A DNA stretch of 8,176 nucleotides, from positions 1 to 8,176 of the forward strand of contig JACQGV010000193.1 of NCBI GenBank assembly GCA_016199375.1, given 5' to 3'. The position numbers were made by a program, and so were the translations under genes. Under the pieces are notes generated by a model. The model did no database searches and had not been told where the DNA came from. It saw only the letters and a list, made by a program, of their open reading frames with translations. This document shows positions 1-6,401 of this stretch, in pieces. Each line of letters starts with the position of its first letter. The stretch's first letter is position 1. This DNA comes from Chloroflexota bacterium. Lineage in GTDB: Bacteria; Chloroflexota; Dehalococcoidia; SHYM01.

Positions 1-681
1 CTCCCTGGCCGCGGCCAGCACCTCCTGGCGCTCGTCGTGGACGCAGACCGGGGCGTGGGTGAATAGGGCCGGGGGCGTCCGGCCCGCCAGCTTGGCCCCG
101 CGCGCGATAGCCGGCACGCAGACCTCCTTCAGGTACTTGCCCGGGCATACCCAACTGATGGCGCCGTCGCACTCGGCGCCGCACAGCTCGAAGGACTTCT
201 CCCGCAGGGCGGAGGCCATGATCGGCAGGTCAACGGGCTTGGCGATGCGGGTGTGGGCCTTGTAATGCTTGCCGTCGAAGTCCACCGCCCCCTGGCGGAG
301 CAGGGTCTTGACGATGTGCACGTACTCCCGCAGGTGACCCAGGGGCGCCTTGAACTCATAGCCGTAGGTGTCCTCGATGGGCTGCTTGTGGCCCGGCCCC
401 AGCCCCAGGCGGAAGCGCCCCGGAGCCAGCCCGGCGATGGCCTGCGCCTGCTGGACGATGGCGATGGGGTGCCGGGGCCAGGTGGGAACGATGCACGTCC
501 CCAGCAGGATGCGCTCGGTGCGGACGGCGGCGGCGGCGAGCATGGTGATGCTATCGGGGGCGGCGCCGCCCAGCGTCATCCAGGCGGCGGGGATCCCCAT
601 CTTCTCGAACCTTTGAATCGTCTCGACGACGGTGCTGGGCTCGCGGGAGACGACGGTTACGCCGATGCGCTTCTGGCTCAT
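1..681 (-). CDS. LLM-class (F420-dependent type) oxidoreductase, C-terminus cut by window edge
   Basis: Reading leftward from an ATG at 681, 227 codons stay open to the window edge, so the C-terminus is missing; family members usually run about 290-350 residues. The start is set by GGGAGG four bases upstream. The protein resembles luciferase-like TIM-barrel flavin/F420 oxidoreductases. It shows the N-terminal strand and helix, a conserved segment LLGTCIVPTWPRHP (59-72), then QQAQAIAGLAPGRFRLGLGPGH (77-98), where the G-R-F-x-L-G-L-G-x-G pattern is typical of the F420-using branch. LPIMASALREKSFELCGAECDG (152-173) matches the later 'P-I-x-x-(A/G)-(A/G)' barrel strand. These are cytoplasmic enzymes that transfer hydride between F420H2 (or FMNH2) and organic substrates; the substrate cannot be predicted. 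It is last in the visible part of an operon, 45 bp after a small membrane protein gene. F420 rather than FMN use is inferred from family resemblance. Confidence 0.88.
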   Translation of the reverse strand, partial: MSQKRIGVTVVSREPSTVVETIQRFEKMGIPAAWMTLGGAAPDSITMLAAAAVRTERILLGTCIVPTWPRHPIAIVQQAQAIAGLAPGRFRLGLGPGHKQPIEDTYGYEFKAPLGHLREYVHIVKTLLRQGAVDFDGKHYKAHTRIAKPVDLPIMASALREKSFELCGAECDGAISWVCPGKYLKEVCVPAIARGAKLAGRTPPALFTHAPVCVHDERQEVLAAARE

Positions 682-726
682 AGGACCTCCCTTTTGCTCT
701 CCCCTCTTCTCATCACCTCGCTAAGG

Positions 727-927
727 TCACCACATCTTCCTGCGAGCTACGGCACCGGCCAGCGGGGCGAGCACCAGCCACAGGGCTATGGTGACCACCA
801 TGGCCTTAGTGTAGCTGATCTTCGGCACTCCCAAGTCCGGGGCCAGGATGCCCCAAAACATCATGGTCAGCCAGGCGCTGAAGAAGAAGGCGGCTCCGGC
901 GGCAGGGATGGCGAAGAAAGCTTTCAT
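727..927 (-). CDS. small two-helix membrane protein, function unknown
   Basis: A 66-residue protein whose ATG at 927 is preceded by AAGGAG with a seven-base spacer. A nearer upstream ATG at 932 is out of frame and stops after two codons. Residues about 4-28 (AFFAIPAAGAAFFFSAWLTMMF) and 43-61 (MVVTIALWLVLAPLAGAV) are hydrophobic, separated by a short polar loop (DLGVPKISYTK). The tail ARRKMW is basic, predicting both ends in the cytoplasm with a loop outside. I recognise no family. It lies between the CoA-transferase (46 bp upstream) and the LLM oxidoreductase (45 bp downstream), all on one strand, so it is probably translated from the same message. The strong ribosome binding site, the operon position and the well-formed topology favour a real gene over chance. 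A longer in-frame extension upstream to 1047 exists but overlaps the CoA-transferase end and lacks support. Confidence 0.72.
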   Translation of the reverse strand: MKAFFAIPAAGAAFFFSAWLTMMFWGILAPDLGVPKISYTKAMVVTIALWLVLAPLAGAVARRKMW

Positions 928-973
928 GTCATGTCTCCTTCGTTCAGCATCGCCGCGGGAACGCGGCGCAACG

Positions 974-2242
974 TCACACGATCCCTGCCCGGCGGAGCTG
1001 CACCAGCTCCTCGCGGCCCAGGCCCAAGCGCCCGCAGTAGACATCATCGTTGTGCTGCCCCAGCGCCGGCGCGGGCGAGCGCAGGCTGGCCGGGGTGCCG
1101 TTTAGCTTGTAGGGTGGCCCCGGGTATTTGACCGGCCCCGTGGCCGGGTGCGCCACCTCCACAAAGTACTCCCGCGCCGCGATCTGCTCCGACCGGAACA
1201 GGTCGGCGGTGGTGTTCACCGGGCCGATGGGGAAGCGGTGGTCGAAGGCCAGGCGGTAGACCTCGGCCTTGGTGAGGCCACGCGCCCAACTGGTCATCCA
1301 TGGCTTGAGGGTGGGCCAGTGCTCCCTGATTGCGACCGTCTCCAACCGGGCGGGATCGCCCCCCATGGCCGCCCGTAGCCCAGGATCGCTCGCGAAGTCG
1401 GGCCCCAGGACGGCCCGGAAGAAGGCCAGCCACTGGTACTCCTCCCGGTTGCCGTTGACCACATAGCCATCCTGGCAGGGCAGGAAGTCCACCGCGAAGC
1501 CGGTGCCTGTCCGGCTCCCGAAAAGCTGCTGGTACATGCCCTTGGGGTCGTGGGTGTAGTAGGCGATCTCCATCCGGAAGAAGCTGGCCAGCGCCTCCTG
1601 GGCCGAGATGTCCACATGCTGCCCGCGGCCGGTCCAATCGCGGTGGAAGAGGGCGAACATGGTGGCCATGGCGGCCGTCAGCCCCGCTACGAAGTCGGCC
1701 TGGCGGCCGCCCGGGCGCACCGGCGGATAGAGCTCCGGGTCGCGCACCTTGCCCTGGGTGCCACGAGCGATCCCGGAGACGTGGGCCGCTACCAGGTCGG
1801 TGGCCTGATAGTCCCGGTGCGGCCCCGTCTGGCCGAAGGACGTGATGGAGGCGACCACCAGCCGCGGGAACTGGTGCGCCAGGCCCCGGTAGCCCAGCCC
1901 CAACCGGCGGGCGAGCCGGGGCGGGTGGTTCTCGACCAGGACATCCGCGTCCGCCAGGAGGCGCTGGAAGAGCTGGCGGCCCGAGGGGGCCGCTAGGTCC
2001 AGGGTCACACCCAGCTTGCTGGTGTTCAGGTAGAGAAAGAGGCCGCTGGCAGCGGGGCCGGGGGTGTCGTCGCCGAACGGCGCCCAGCGCCGGGCCTGGT
2101 CGCCCAGGGCGGGCGGCTCGACCTTGATGACCTCAGCCCCCAGGTCGGCGAGGAGCTTGCCGCAGTAGGGGCCTGAGACCCCCTGGCCGTACTCCACCAC
2201 CTGCACCCCAGCGAGGGCGCCGGGGGCTCTGGCCTCTGGCAT
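974..2242 (-). CDS. CaiB/BaiF family (class III) CoA-transferase
   Basis: A 422-residue protein matching class III CoA-transferases in length (about 380-450) and motifs. These enzymes move CoA between acyl donors and carboxylates (formyl-CoA, carnitine, succinyl-CoA:benzylsuccinate and similar) through a mixed anhydride on an aspartate. The N-terminus has the hallmark VVEYGQGVSGPYCGKLLADLG (15-35) followed by AEVIKVEPP (36-44). LYLNTSKLGVTLDL (70-83) and VLVENHPP (101-108) follow, and then TGRGQHVDISAQEAL (204-218). Asp183 in RQADFVAGL aligns by eye with the catalytic Asp169 of formyl-CoA transferase. The start at 2242 is chosen because AGGAGGTAAGG lies directly ahead; an in-frame extension to 2311 would overlap the upstream gene. 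It begins 37 bp after the phosphoribosyltransferase stop and is followed 46 bp on by the small membrane protein. Donor and acceptor are unknown. The family call is firm; the substrate is open. Confidence 0.93.
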   Translation of the reverse strand: MPEARAPGALAGVQVVEYGQGVSGPYCGKLLADLGAEVIKVEPPALGDQARRWAPFGDDTPGPAASGLFLYLNTSKLGVTLDLAAPSGRQLFQRLLADADVLVENHPPRLARRLGLGYRGLAHQFPRLVVASITSFGQTGPHRDYQATDLVAAHVSGIARGTQGKVRDPELYPPVRPGGRQADFVAGLTAAMATMFALFHRDWTGRGQHVDISAQEALASFFRMEIAYYTHDPKGMYQQLFGSRTGTGFAVDFLPCQDGYVVNGNREEYQWLAFFRAVLGPDFASDPGLRAAMGGDPARLETVAIREHWPTLKPWMTSWARGLTKAEVYRLAFDHRFPIGPVNTTADLFRSEQIAAREYFVEVAHPATGPVKYPGPPYKLNGTPASLRSPAPALGQHNDDVYCGRLGLGREELVQLRRAGIV

Positions 2243-2279
2243 CCTTACCTCCTGATGCGCGGACGCTGCTGCTGGGAGC

Positions 2280-2927
2280 CTAGGTGGCCCGGTGGCTCTC
2301 GATGAAGTCAATGCTCTTGCGGTACCAGTCCTCGCTGATCCAACGCCGCGTCATGTAGTAGTTCAGCATGATCGGCAGGCGCAGCAGAGAGATGAGGTTG
2401 ATGCCCTCCCGCTGCAGCCGCTGGTGCCCCCCCTGGTCGCGGTCAATGAGGACCACGGCGTCGCTGACCACCAGGTCGTGGCTGCGCAACACCTGGGCCG
2501 ACTCCAGGATGCTGGTGCCCGAGGTGATGAGGTCGTCTATGATCAGCACCCGCTCGCCGGGATCAAACAGCCCCTCCACGATTTTCCGCTTGCGGTCGGG
2601 CTGGGGGCGGGCGTAGATCATGGGCTTCTTGGTGCGCAGGGAGAAGACACTGGCCAGGTGCAGGCCGCCGTAGGGCACCCCGGCCACCAGATTGAAGGGC
2701 TGGCACTCGGGCCGGCGCATGTTCTGCCGCGCCCGAATCTCGCTGTCCATCACCGTGGCCACCCGACGCAGCAGGGCGGGCTTGCTGATCAGGTGTCGGG
2801 GGTTCACATAGACAGGCGAGCCGACGGTGCGTCCGACCGTGAACTCGCCGAAGCGCACCGCGCCCAACTCCCAGAGCGCCTTGGCCAGCCACAGGTTGCC
2901 CGCCAGGATCGCAGGACGTTCAGCCAC
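2280..2927 (-). CDS. orotate phosphoribosyltransferase-like protein (PyrE-like)
   Basis: A 215-residue type I phosphoribosyltransferase. The PRPP-binding loop VLIIDDLITSGTS is at 127-139, and LVAGVPYGGLHLA (80-92) matches the 'IAGVPYGA' strand of orotate phosphoribosyltransferases. From 121 on, the protein closely resembles the OPRT half of eukaryotic UMP synthase, including AVVLIDRDQGG (157-167). OPRT makes OMP from orotate and PRPP in pyrimidine synthesis. I chose the GTG at 2927 because GGAG lies six bases ahead; a TTG at 2939 would add four residues but has a poor binding site. Oddities: the FTLKSGxxSP region of OPRTs reads FTVGRTVGSP, so the substrate-contact Lys is replaced. The flexible catalytic loop (usually RKExKDHG) reads RPQPDRKRK. 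It could therefore be a divergent PyrE or a related enzyme for another base. It is first gene of the operon leading to the CoA-transferase. Confidence 0.85.
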   Translation of the reverse strand: MAERPAILAGNLWLAKALWELGAVRFGEFTVGRTVGSPVYVNPRHLISKPALLRRVATVMDSEIRARQNMRRPECQPFNLVAGVPYGGLHLASVFSLRTKKPMIYARPQPDRKRKIVEGLFDPGERVLIIDDLITSGTSILESAQVLRSHDLVVSDAVVLIDRDQGGHQRLQREGINLISLLRLPIMLNYYMTRRWISEDWYRKSIDFIESHRAT

Positions 2928-2969
2928 AGCACACTCCAAAGGTCAGGATCAACAGATAAAGTGGCCCCG

Positions 2970-2998
2970 ATTATAGCTGGGGATGACATCCCTGGCAA
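2970..2998 (-). promoter_or_regulatory. sigma70-type promoter for the phosphoribosyltransferase operon
   Basis: On the minus strand TTGCCA (2998-2993, five of six to TTGACA) is followed after exactly 17 bp by TATAAT (2975-2970, perfect). Transcription would start near 2963, giving a leader of about 36 bases before the GTG start at 2927. It stands back to back with the tRNA-Asp promoter. Found by eye; no start-site data. Confidence 0.75.
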
Positions 2999-3108
2999 GG
3001 CAGGCAGCCACCTCACCCTACAGCAGCTCCTGGGCAACCAGCGCTCGGAAGGGAGGTGCAGGTGTCCCGCAGGCAGTGAACGAGCACATGCTGAGCGAGC
3101 ACACTTCC

Positions 3109-3137
3109 TTGACACCAGGTAGGAGCAGCACTAGAAT
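3109..3137 (+). promoter_or_regulatory. sigma70-type promoter for tRNA-Asp
   Basis: TTGACA (3109-3114, perfect) and TAGAAT (3132-3137, five of six) are separated by 17 bp. Expected initiation is around 3143-3146, only a few bases ahead of the tRNA gene at 3149, so the 5' leader removed by RNase P would be very short. A strong promoter fits a tRNA gene. Confidence 0.8.
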
Positions 3138-3148
3138 CTGAGCGCGGC

Positions 3149-3225
3149 GGCCCCGTGGTGTAGCGGCCTAACATGCCACCCTGTCACGGTGGAGATCACG
3201 GGTTCGAATCCCGTCGGGGTCGCCA
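3149..3225 (+). tRNA. tRNA-Asp (anticodon GTC)
   Basis: The 77 bases fold as a complete cloverleaf with the 3' CCA encoded. The acceptor stem GGCCCCG pairs with CGGGGTC (one G-U pair), with discriminator G and then CCA at 3223-3225. The anticodon arm is CCACC / CTGTCAC / GGTGG, placing GTC at 3183-3185 and reading Asp codons GAC and GAT. The T arm is ACGGG / TTCGAAT / CCCGT. The discriminator G and the first-pair G-C fit bacterial tRNA-Asp. It is the only rightward gene in the window, with its own promoter directly upstream, and is convergent with the DNA ligase gene. No second copy of its 3' end is seen nearby, so there is no sign that it served as an integration site. Confidence 0.97.
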
Positions 3226-3269
3226 GATGCTCCACCGATAGCCCCCCTCATCAGGACTTGCACACGTGG

Positions 3270-3286
3270 CCGACCCCGAAGGTCGG
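3270..3286. terminator. inverted repeat between convergent tRNA-Asp and ligase; possible weak bidirectional terminator
   Basis: CCGACC (3270-3275) and GGTCGG (3281-3286) form a six-bp GC-rich stem with a five-base loop, reading CCGACCTTCGGGGTCGG on the minus strand. It lies 44 bp past the tRNA and 111 bp past the ligase stop, where a shared terminator would be expected. There is no T-run on either side, so it is not a classical intrinsic terminator. The rest of 3226-3397 holds only a small stem (GCTGC/GCAGC, 3343-3355) and no gene I can support. Confidence 0.25.
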
Positions 3287-3397
3287 CGCGTTCAGATTGC
3301 CCGTCAACCTGTCGCCCCTCAAGTGCAACATGCGCGTGGCTGGCTGCCAGGCAGCTTCGAGACCCCTCCTCGGCGGGGGGGGAACCAGGCTTGGGCG

Positions 3398-4390
3398 CTA
3401 GCCGCCGCGCAGGGCGGCCAGGGTGCATTGCCCGGGGTCAACGTCGGGCCGGAAGGCGGTGAAGATGGGGAACCGCAGGTGCCCGCCCTCGGTCAGCTCG
3501 CCATACTTCACCTGCACAACCAACCGGGGCTCGCACCAGTACAGAAACCGCGGCACCGCCGGCGGCTCGGCGAAGGGACAGACGGGCGTGTGCAGCTGGC
3601 TCAGTATCGAGTAGGCCGACTTGAGGTCGTCGGCGCCGAAGCCTCCGCCGACGCTGCCCAGGAAGCGCAGGGCCTTGCCTTCGTACGCCCCCAGGAGCAG
3701 ACCGCCGAACAGCTCCTTGCGCTGGCCTCCGCCGAAGCTGTACCCGCCCACCACCAGGTTGGCCGTGCGCGAGACCTTCACCTTGAGCCAGTGACGGCTC
3801 CTCTTACCGGGGTAGTAGAAGCTGTGCTTGTCCTTGGCGACCATCCCCTCCAGGCCGAGGGCCGTGACGGCCTGGTAGAAGGCGACCCCCAGGCCCTCCT
3901 CGAAGTGGCAGAGGTGGACAGTGGCGCTGGGGCGCACGGTCTGGTTTAGATGGCCCTTGCGCCTCCAAAGAGGCTCGCCGAGCAGCGGGCGGTACCCCCG
4001 GTAGACGATGTCGAACAGCTCGTAGCTGACCGCTGTCTTTTGCCCGGCGCCCTGTCTCTGCAGGCGCTGCATCACCAGCGGCAGCCTGGGCAGGCCCTCC
4101 TTGTTCAGCGAGACCAGCTCGCCATCCAGCACCACGCCGTCGGCGCGGACGGCCCGCGCCAGGCCCGCGGCCACATCGGCGAAGGGCTGGGTTATGTCCT
4201 GGAGGCTGCGGCTCTGGAGACGGACCTGGCCCCCAGAGATGAAGGCCAGGGTCCTGATGCCGTCCCACTTGACCTCGAAGATCTTCTCGGGGGAATCGAA
4301 GGGCTCGGACGCCATGGTGGCCAGCATCGGCTCCAGGCGTTGGGGGAACGCCTCGGGCCCCGCCGCCTTCAGGGGAGATGGCGCCGCCAT
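3398..4390 (-). CDS. ATP-dependent DNA ligase, stand-alone LigD/LigC-type
   Basis: A 330-residue ligase that seals DNA nicks using ATP through a lysyl-AMP intermediate. Motif I is EVKWDGIR (39-46) with Lys41 as the adenylated residue. Motif III is VLDGELV (87-93), motif IV LEGMVAKD (180-187) and motif V WLKVKV (201-206). The C-terminal OB-fold runs from about 211, with LVVGGYSFGGGQRKELFGGLLLG followed by the late VKYGELTEGGHLRFPIFTAFRPD segment typical of LigD ligase domains. There is no fused polymerase or nuclease domain, and length and layout match LigC or the isolated ligase domain of LigD. Its ATG directly follows the Ku TAG stop with no base between, and GGAAGG inside the Ku end serves as ribosome binding site, so the two are probably coupled in translation. 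Its role is the sealing step of Ku-dependent non-homologous end joining, with the Pol encoded at 5475-6371. Confidence 0.95.
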   Translation of the reverse strand: MAAPSPLKAAGPEAFPQRLEPMLATMASEPFDSPEKIFEVKWDGIRTLAFISGGQVRLQSRSLQDITQPFADVAAGLARAVRADGVVLDGELVSLNKEGLPRLPLVMQRLQRQGAGQKTAVSYELFDIVYRGYRPLLGEPLWRRKGHLNQTVRPSATVHLCHFEEGLGVAFYQAVTALGLEGMVAKDKHSFYYPGKRSRHWLKVKVSRTANLVVGGYSFGGGQRKELFGGLLLGAYEGKALRFLGSVGGGFGADDLKSAYSILSQLHTPVCPFAEPPAVPRFLYWCEPRLVVQVKYGELTEGGHLRFPIFTAFRPDVDPGQCTLAALRGG

Positions 4391-5248
4391 CTAACTGGCC
4401 TTCCGCCTCTTGAGCCGGGGGGCCTCGGCCGCGGCGCTCTCTGGGGGCGCCGCGATGGCGGCGGCCCGCTCCTTCTTGGCCGCCTCGATGCTGGCCTTCA
4501 GGGCCTCCATGAGGTCGCGGACCTTGCCCGTGGGAGGGGCAGGCGAGGCCGCGATAGGCTGCGCGGCGCCCAGCTTGGCCTCGATCACCTGCGTGAGGGT
4601 GGCGCGGTACTCGTCGTGATAGCTCTCGATCTCCAGGGGGCCGGTGAGCTGGTCAATGAGGGTGTTCGCCATCTTCAGCTCCGGGGCGCTCACCTTTACC
4701 TGGTCCTCGGGCAGGTTCAGCTCCTTGGTGCCGCGCACCTCGTCGGCGTAGTACATCGTCTCCATGGCGAGCCCAGGTCCAAATGGGCGCAGGCAGCAGA
4801 GGTGCTCCTTCTGCCGCAGCGAGACCTTGGCGATGGCCACCCGGCCCGTGTCGTGCAGCGCCTGCTTGAGCAGGTAGTAGGGCTTCAAGCCCACGCCATC
4901 CGGCTCCAGCATATAGGTGCGCTCGAAGTAGATGGGGTCTATGCTGGACAGCTCCACGAACTGGGTGATCTCGATGGTATGCAGGGAGGGCACCGGTAGC
5001 CCTTCGAAGTCGGCCTCCTCCATGGGCACGAACTGGTCCTTGGAGTACTCGTAGCCGCGCACCGTCTCGGCCGCCTCCACGTCCGCCTCGCACTGGGGAC
5101 AGTAGCGCCTCTGCCGCAGCCGGGAGTGGCAGGCGCGGTGCAGCGTGACGAAGGACACGTCCTTGCTCTCGGTGGCGATGTAGAGCTTGATCGGGATCGC
5201 CACCATCCCGAAGCTGATGGCGCCCTTCCAGATAGCCCGCTGTGGCAT
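4391..5248 (-). CDS. ku: Ku, non-homologous end-joining DNA-end-binding protein
   Basis: A 285-residue bacterial Ku, the homodimeric ring that binds double-strand DNA ends and recruits the end-joining ligase/polymerase. The N-terminus RAIWKGAISFGMVAIPIKLY (4-23) is diagnostic. LHRAC then CPQC (Cys40, Cys50, Cys53) is the Cys cluster seen in many bacterial Ku proteins. YYLLKQAL (124-131) and the core segments through SYHDEYRATLTQVIEAKL (209-226) follow. The conserved C-terminal VRDLMEALKASIEAAKK (243-259) precedes a short Ala/Pro-rich tail ending in basic RLKRRKAS; such basic tails of bacterial Ku often contact DNA. The start at 5248 is supported by GGGAGG six bases ahead. An in-frame extension of 35 residues to 5353 has no family resemblance and begins within a likely promoter. 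It is the first gene of a Ku-ligase pair; length is normal for the family. Confidence 0.97.
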   Translation of the reverse strand: MPQRAIWKGAISFGMVAIPIKLYIATESKDVSFVTLHRACHSRLRQRRYCPQCEADVEAAETVRGYEYSKDQFVPMEEADFEGLPVPSLHTIEITQFVELSSIDPIYFERTYMLEPDGVGLKPYYLLKQALHDTGRVAIAKVSLRQKEHLCCLRPFGPGLAMETMYYADEVRGTKELNLPEDQVKVSAPELKMANTLIDQLTGPLEIESYHDEYRATLTQVIEAKLGAAQPIAASPAPPTGKVRDLMEALKASIEAAKKERAAAIAAPPESAAAEAPRLKRRKAS

Positions 5249-5337
5249 CGTGGACCTCCCGACGGCACCCTGCGCGGAGCGCCGACCATACGGCGTCGCG
5301 GATGGACGGCCCCGCGCTGGCGGCGGCAGGGCCGGTA

Positions 5338-5366
5338 AGCATATAGTATACATCGCTGCTGAACAA
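5338..5366 (-). promoter_or_regulatory. weak candidate promoter for ku-ligase in the 5249-5474 gap
   Basis: The 226-bp gap between the Pol stop and the Ku start contains an AT-rich island in GC-rich DNA, reading TATACTATATGCT on the minus strand (5350-5338). TATGCT (5343-5338) has TTGTTC (5366-5361) 17 bp upstream, but matches are only four and three of six. TATACT (5350-5345) is a better -10 but has no good -35 at 16-18 bp. The gap also holds a 5-bp stem CCTGC/GCAGG (5426-5440) about 35 bp after the Pol stop, without a T-run. No gene is seen in the gap. Confidence 0.35.
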
Positions 5367-5474
5367 GGTTTTAGACCAACGGCTGTCCTCCTCCGTGTTT
5401 GGAGGGAGTTTGAGGCGACTGGGGCCCTGCGCCTAGCAGGATGCTGAAAAGCCGCTACGAACCATCCCCAAATG

Positions 5475-6371
5475 CTACAGGTCCGGCAGCGGCTGGCGGG
5501 ACTCCACCAGGCCGGCGGCTACGTCGCCCAGGGCGGCCAGCCGCGCGGGCATGTTGCGCAGGGTGAACTGGCCCGGCGTGATGTCGCCCGAGGCTACTTC
5601 CCGCCAGGTCAGCGGCGCCGACACCGGCCCCTGCGGCAGCGGCCTGACGCTGTAGATCGAGGCGGTGGACCTGCCGTAGCCGACCTGGTTGTGATCCACC
5701 AGCACCTTGTCCACGCGCCGGCTGCGGGTGTAGTCCATGGTGAACAGGTCGCGCCGGTGCTCGCACAGGACCCGCGCGACGGCGATCACCCAGGTGTGCA
5801 CCTCCTCGAACCCGTAGCGGGGCTGGATGCCCACCAGCACGTGGAGGCCGTTGGCGCCGCTGGTCTTGGGCCAGCTCTGCACCCCCAGCCGGTCCAGCGC
5901 CTCCTTCACCACCAGCGCGGCCTCGCAGATGCGCCGGAAGGGCACCTGGGGCCCGGGGTCGAGGTCGAAGAGCGCCAGGTCGGGGTGGAGCAGGTCGCCC
6001 CGGCGCGCCAGCCAGGGGTGCAGCTCCACCGAGTCCTGGTTGACCACCCAGAGCAGGTCGGCGGCGTCCTCCACCACGGGGGCGGCACCCTCCTCCAGGT
6101 CAACCCGGGGCAGCCAGGCCGGGGCCTGGGGCGTGAGCCAGCGGCGGTGATAGGGGCGCCCCTGGATGCCGTGGGGGAAGGCCTTGATTATCAGCGGGCG
6201 GCCTCGGATGTGCGGCAGCAGGGCCGGCGCGATTTGCAGATAGTACTGGAGGAGCTCGGCCTTGGTGATCCCGTCCTGGGGGAAGAGGACCTTGGAGGGA
6301 TGGGTGATGCGCAGCGGCTTGCCCGCCACCTCGAATACGAGGGCCTCTTCCCCCTGCGCTGGTTGCGCCAT
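5475..6371 (-). CDS. ligD: LigD-type NHEJ polymerase/primase, stand-alone
   Basis: A 298-residue archaeo-eukaryotic-primase-superfamily polymerase corresponding to the Pol domain of LigD, which adds nucleotides (often ribonucleotides) to DNA ends held by Ku before sealing. Early in the chain comes ITHPSKVLFPQDGITKAELLQYY (22-44), the typical opening of the domain. The metal-binding pair is Asp136/Asp138 in LALFDLDPGP, followed by KTSGANGLHV (169-178). Asp226 in KVLVDHNQVGYGR is the likely third catalytic acid, and SVRPLPQGPVSAPLTWREV (241-259) closes the domain as in LigD. Length matches the Pol domain alone; no ligase or PE nuclease domain is attached. The ATG at 6371 has AGGA seven bases ahead and lies 30 bp after the crotonase stop, so the two are probably co-transcribed. 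Ku and ligase follow after a 226-bp gap. Together they supply the Pol and Lig activities that are fused in mycobacterial LigD. Confidence 0.95.
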   Translation of the reverse strand: MAQPAQGEEALVFEVAGKPLRITHPSKVLFPQDGITKAELLQYYLQIAPALLPHIRGRPLIIKAFPHGIQGRPYHRRWLTPQAPAWLPRVDLEEGAAPVVEDAADLLWVVNQDSVELHPWLARRGDLLHPDLALFDLDPGPQVPFRRICEAALVVKEALDRLGVQSWPKTSGANGLHVLVGIQPRYGFEEVHTWVIAVARVLCEHRRDLFTMDYTRSRRVDKVLVDHNQVGYGRSTASIYSVRPLPQGPVSAPLTWREVASGDITPGQFTLRNMPARLAALGDVAAGLVESRQPLPDL

Positions 6372-6401
6372 GACGAGTCCTGCGGCGTGCAGCCCGCGCC
6401 G

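Noticed and set aside
253..1131. Plus-strand open frame of 292 codons at the left end
   Set aside because: Antisense to the LLM oxidoreductase, the small membrane protein and the CoA-transferase; composition and lack of motifs mark it as a shadow. The same applies to the plus-strand frames at 1550-1996, 2292-3122, 3266-3949 and 3950-4999.
3149..3225. tRNA-Asp as an attachment site of an integrated element
   Set aside because: No repeated copy of the tRNA 3' end, no integrase and no phage-like genes are seen in the window.
3168..3428. Minus-strand open frame of 86 codons ending in DGIRTRDLHRDRVAC
   Set aside because: This string is the well-known false peptide produced by reading a tRNA gene antisense; the frame lies across tRNA-Asp and has no other support.
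5249..5353. A 35-residue N-terminal extension of Ku
   Set aside because: The ATG at 5248 has a good ribosome binding site and begins exactly at the conserved Ku N-terminus; the extension has no Ku resemblance and starts in the AT-rich candidate promoter.
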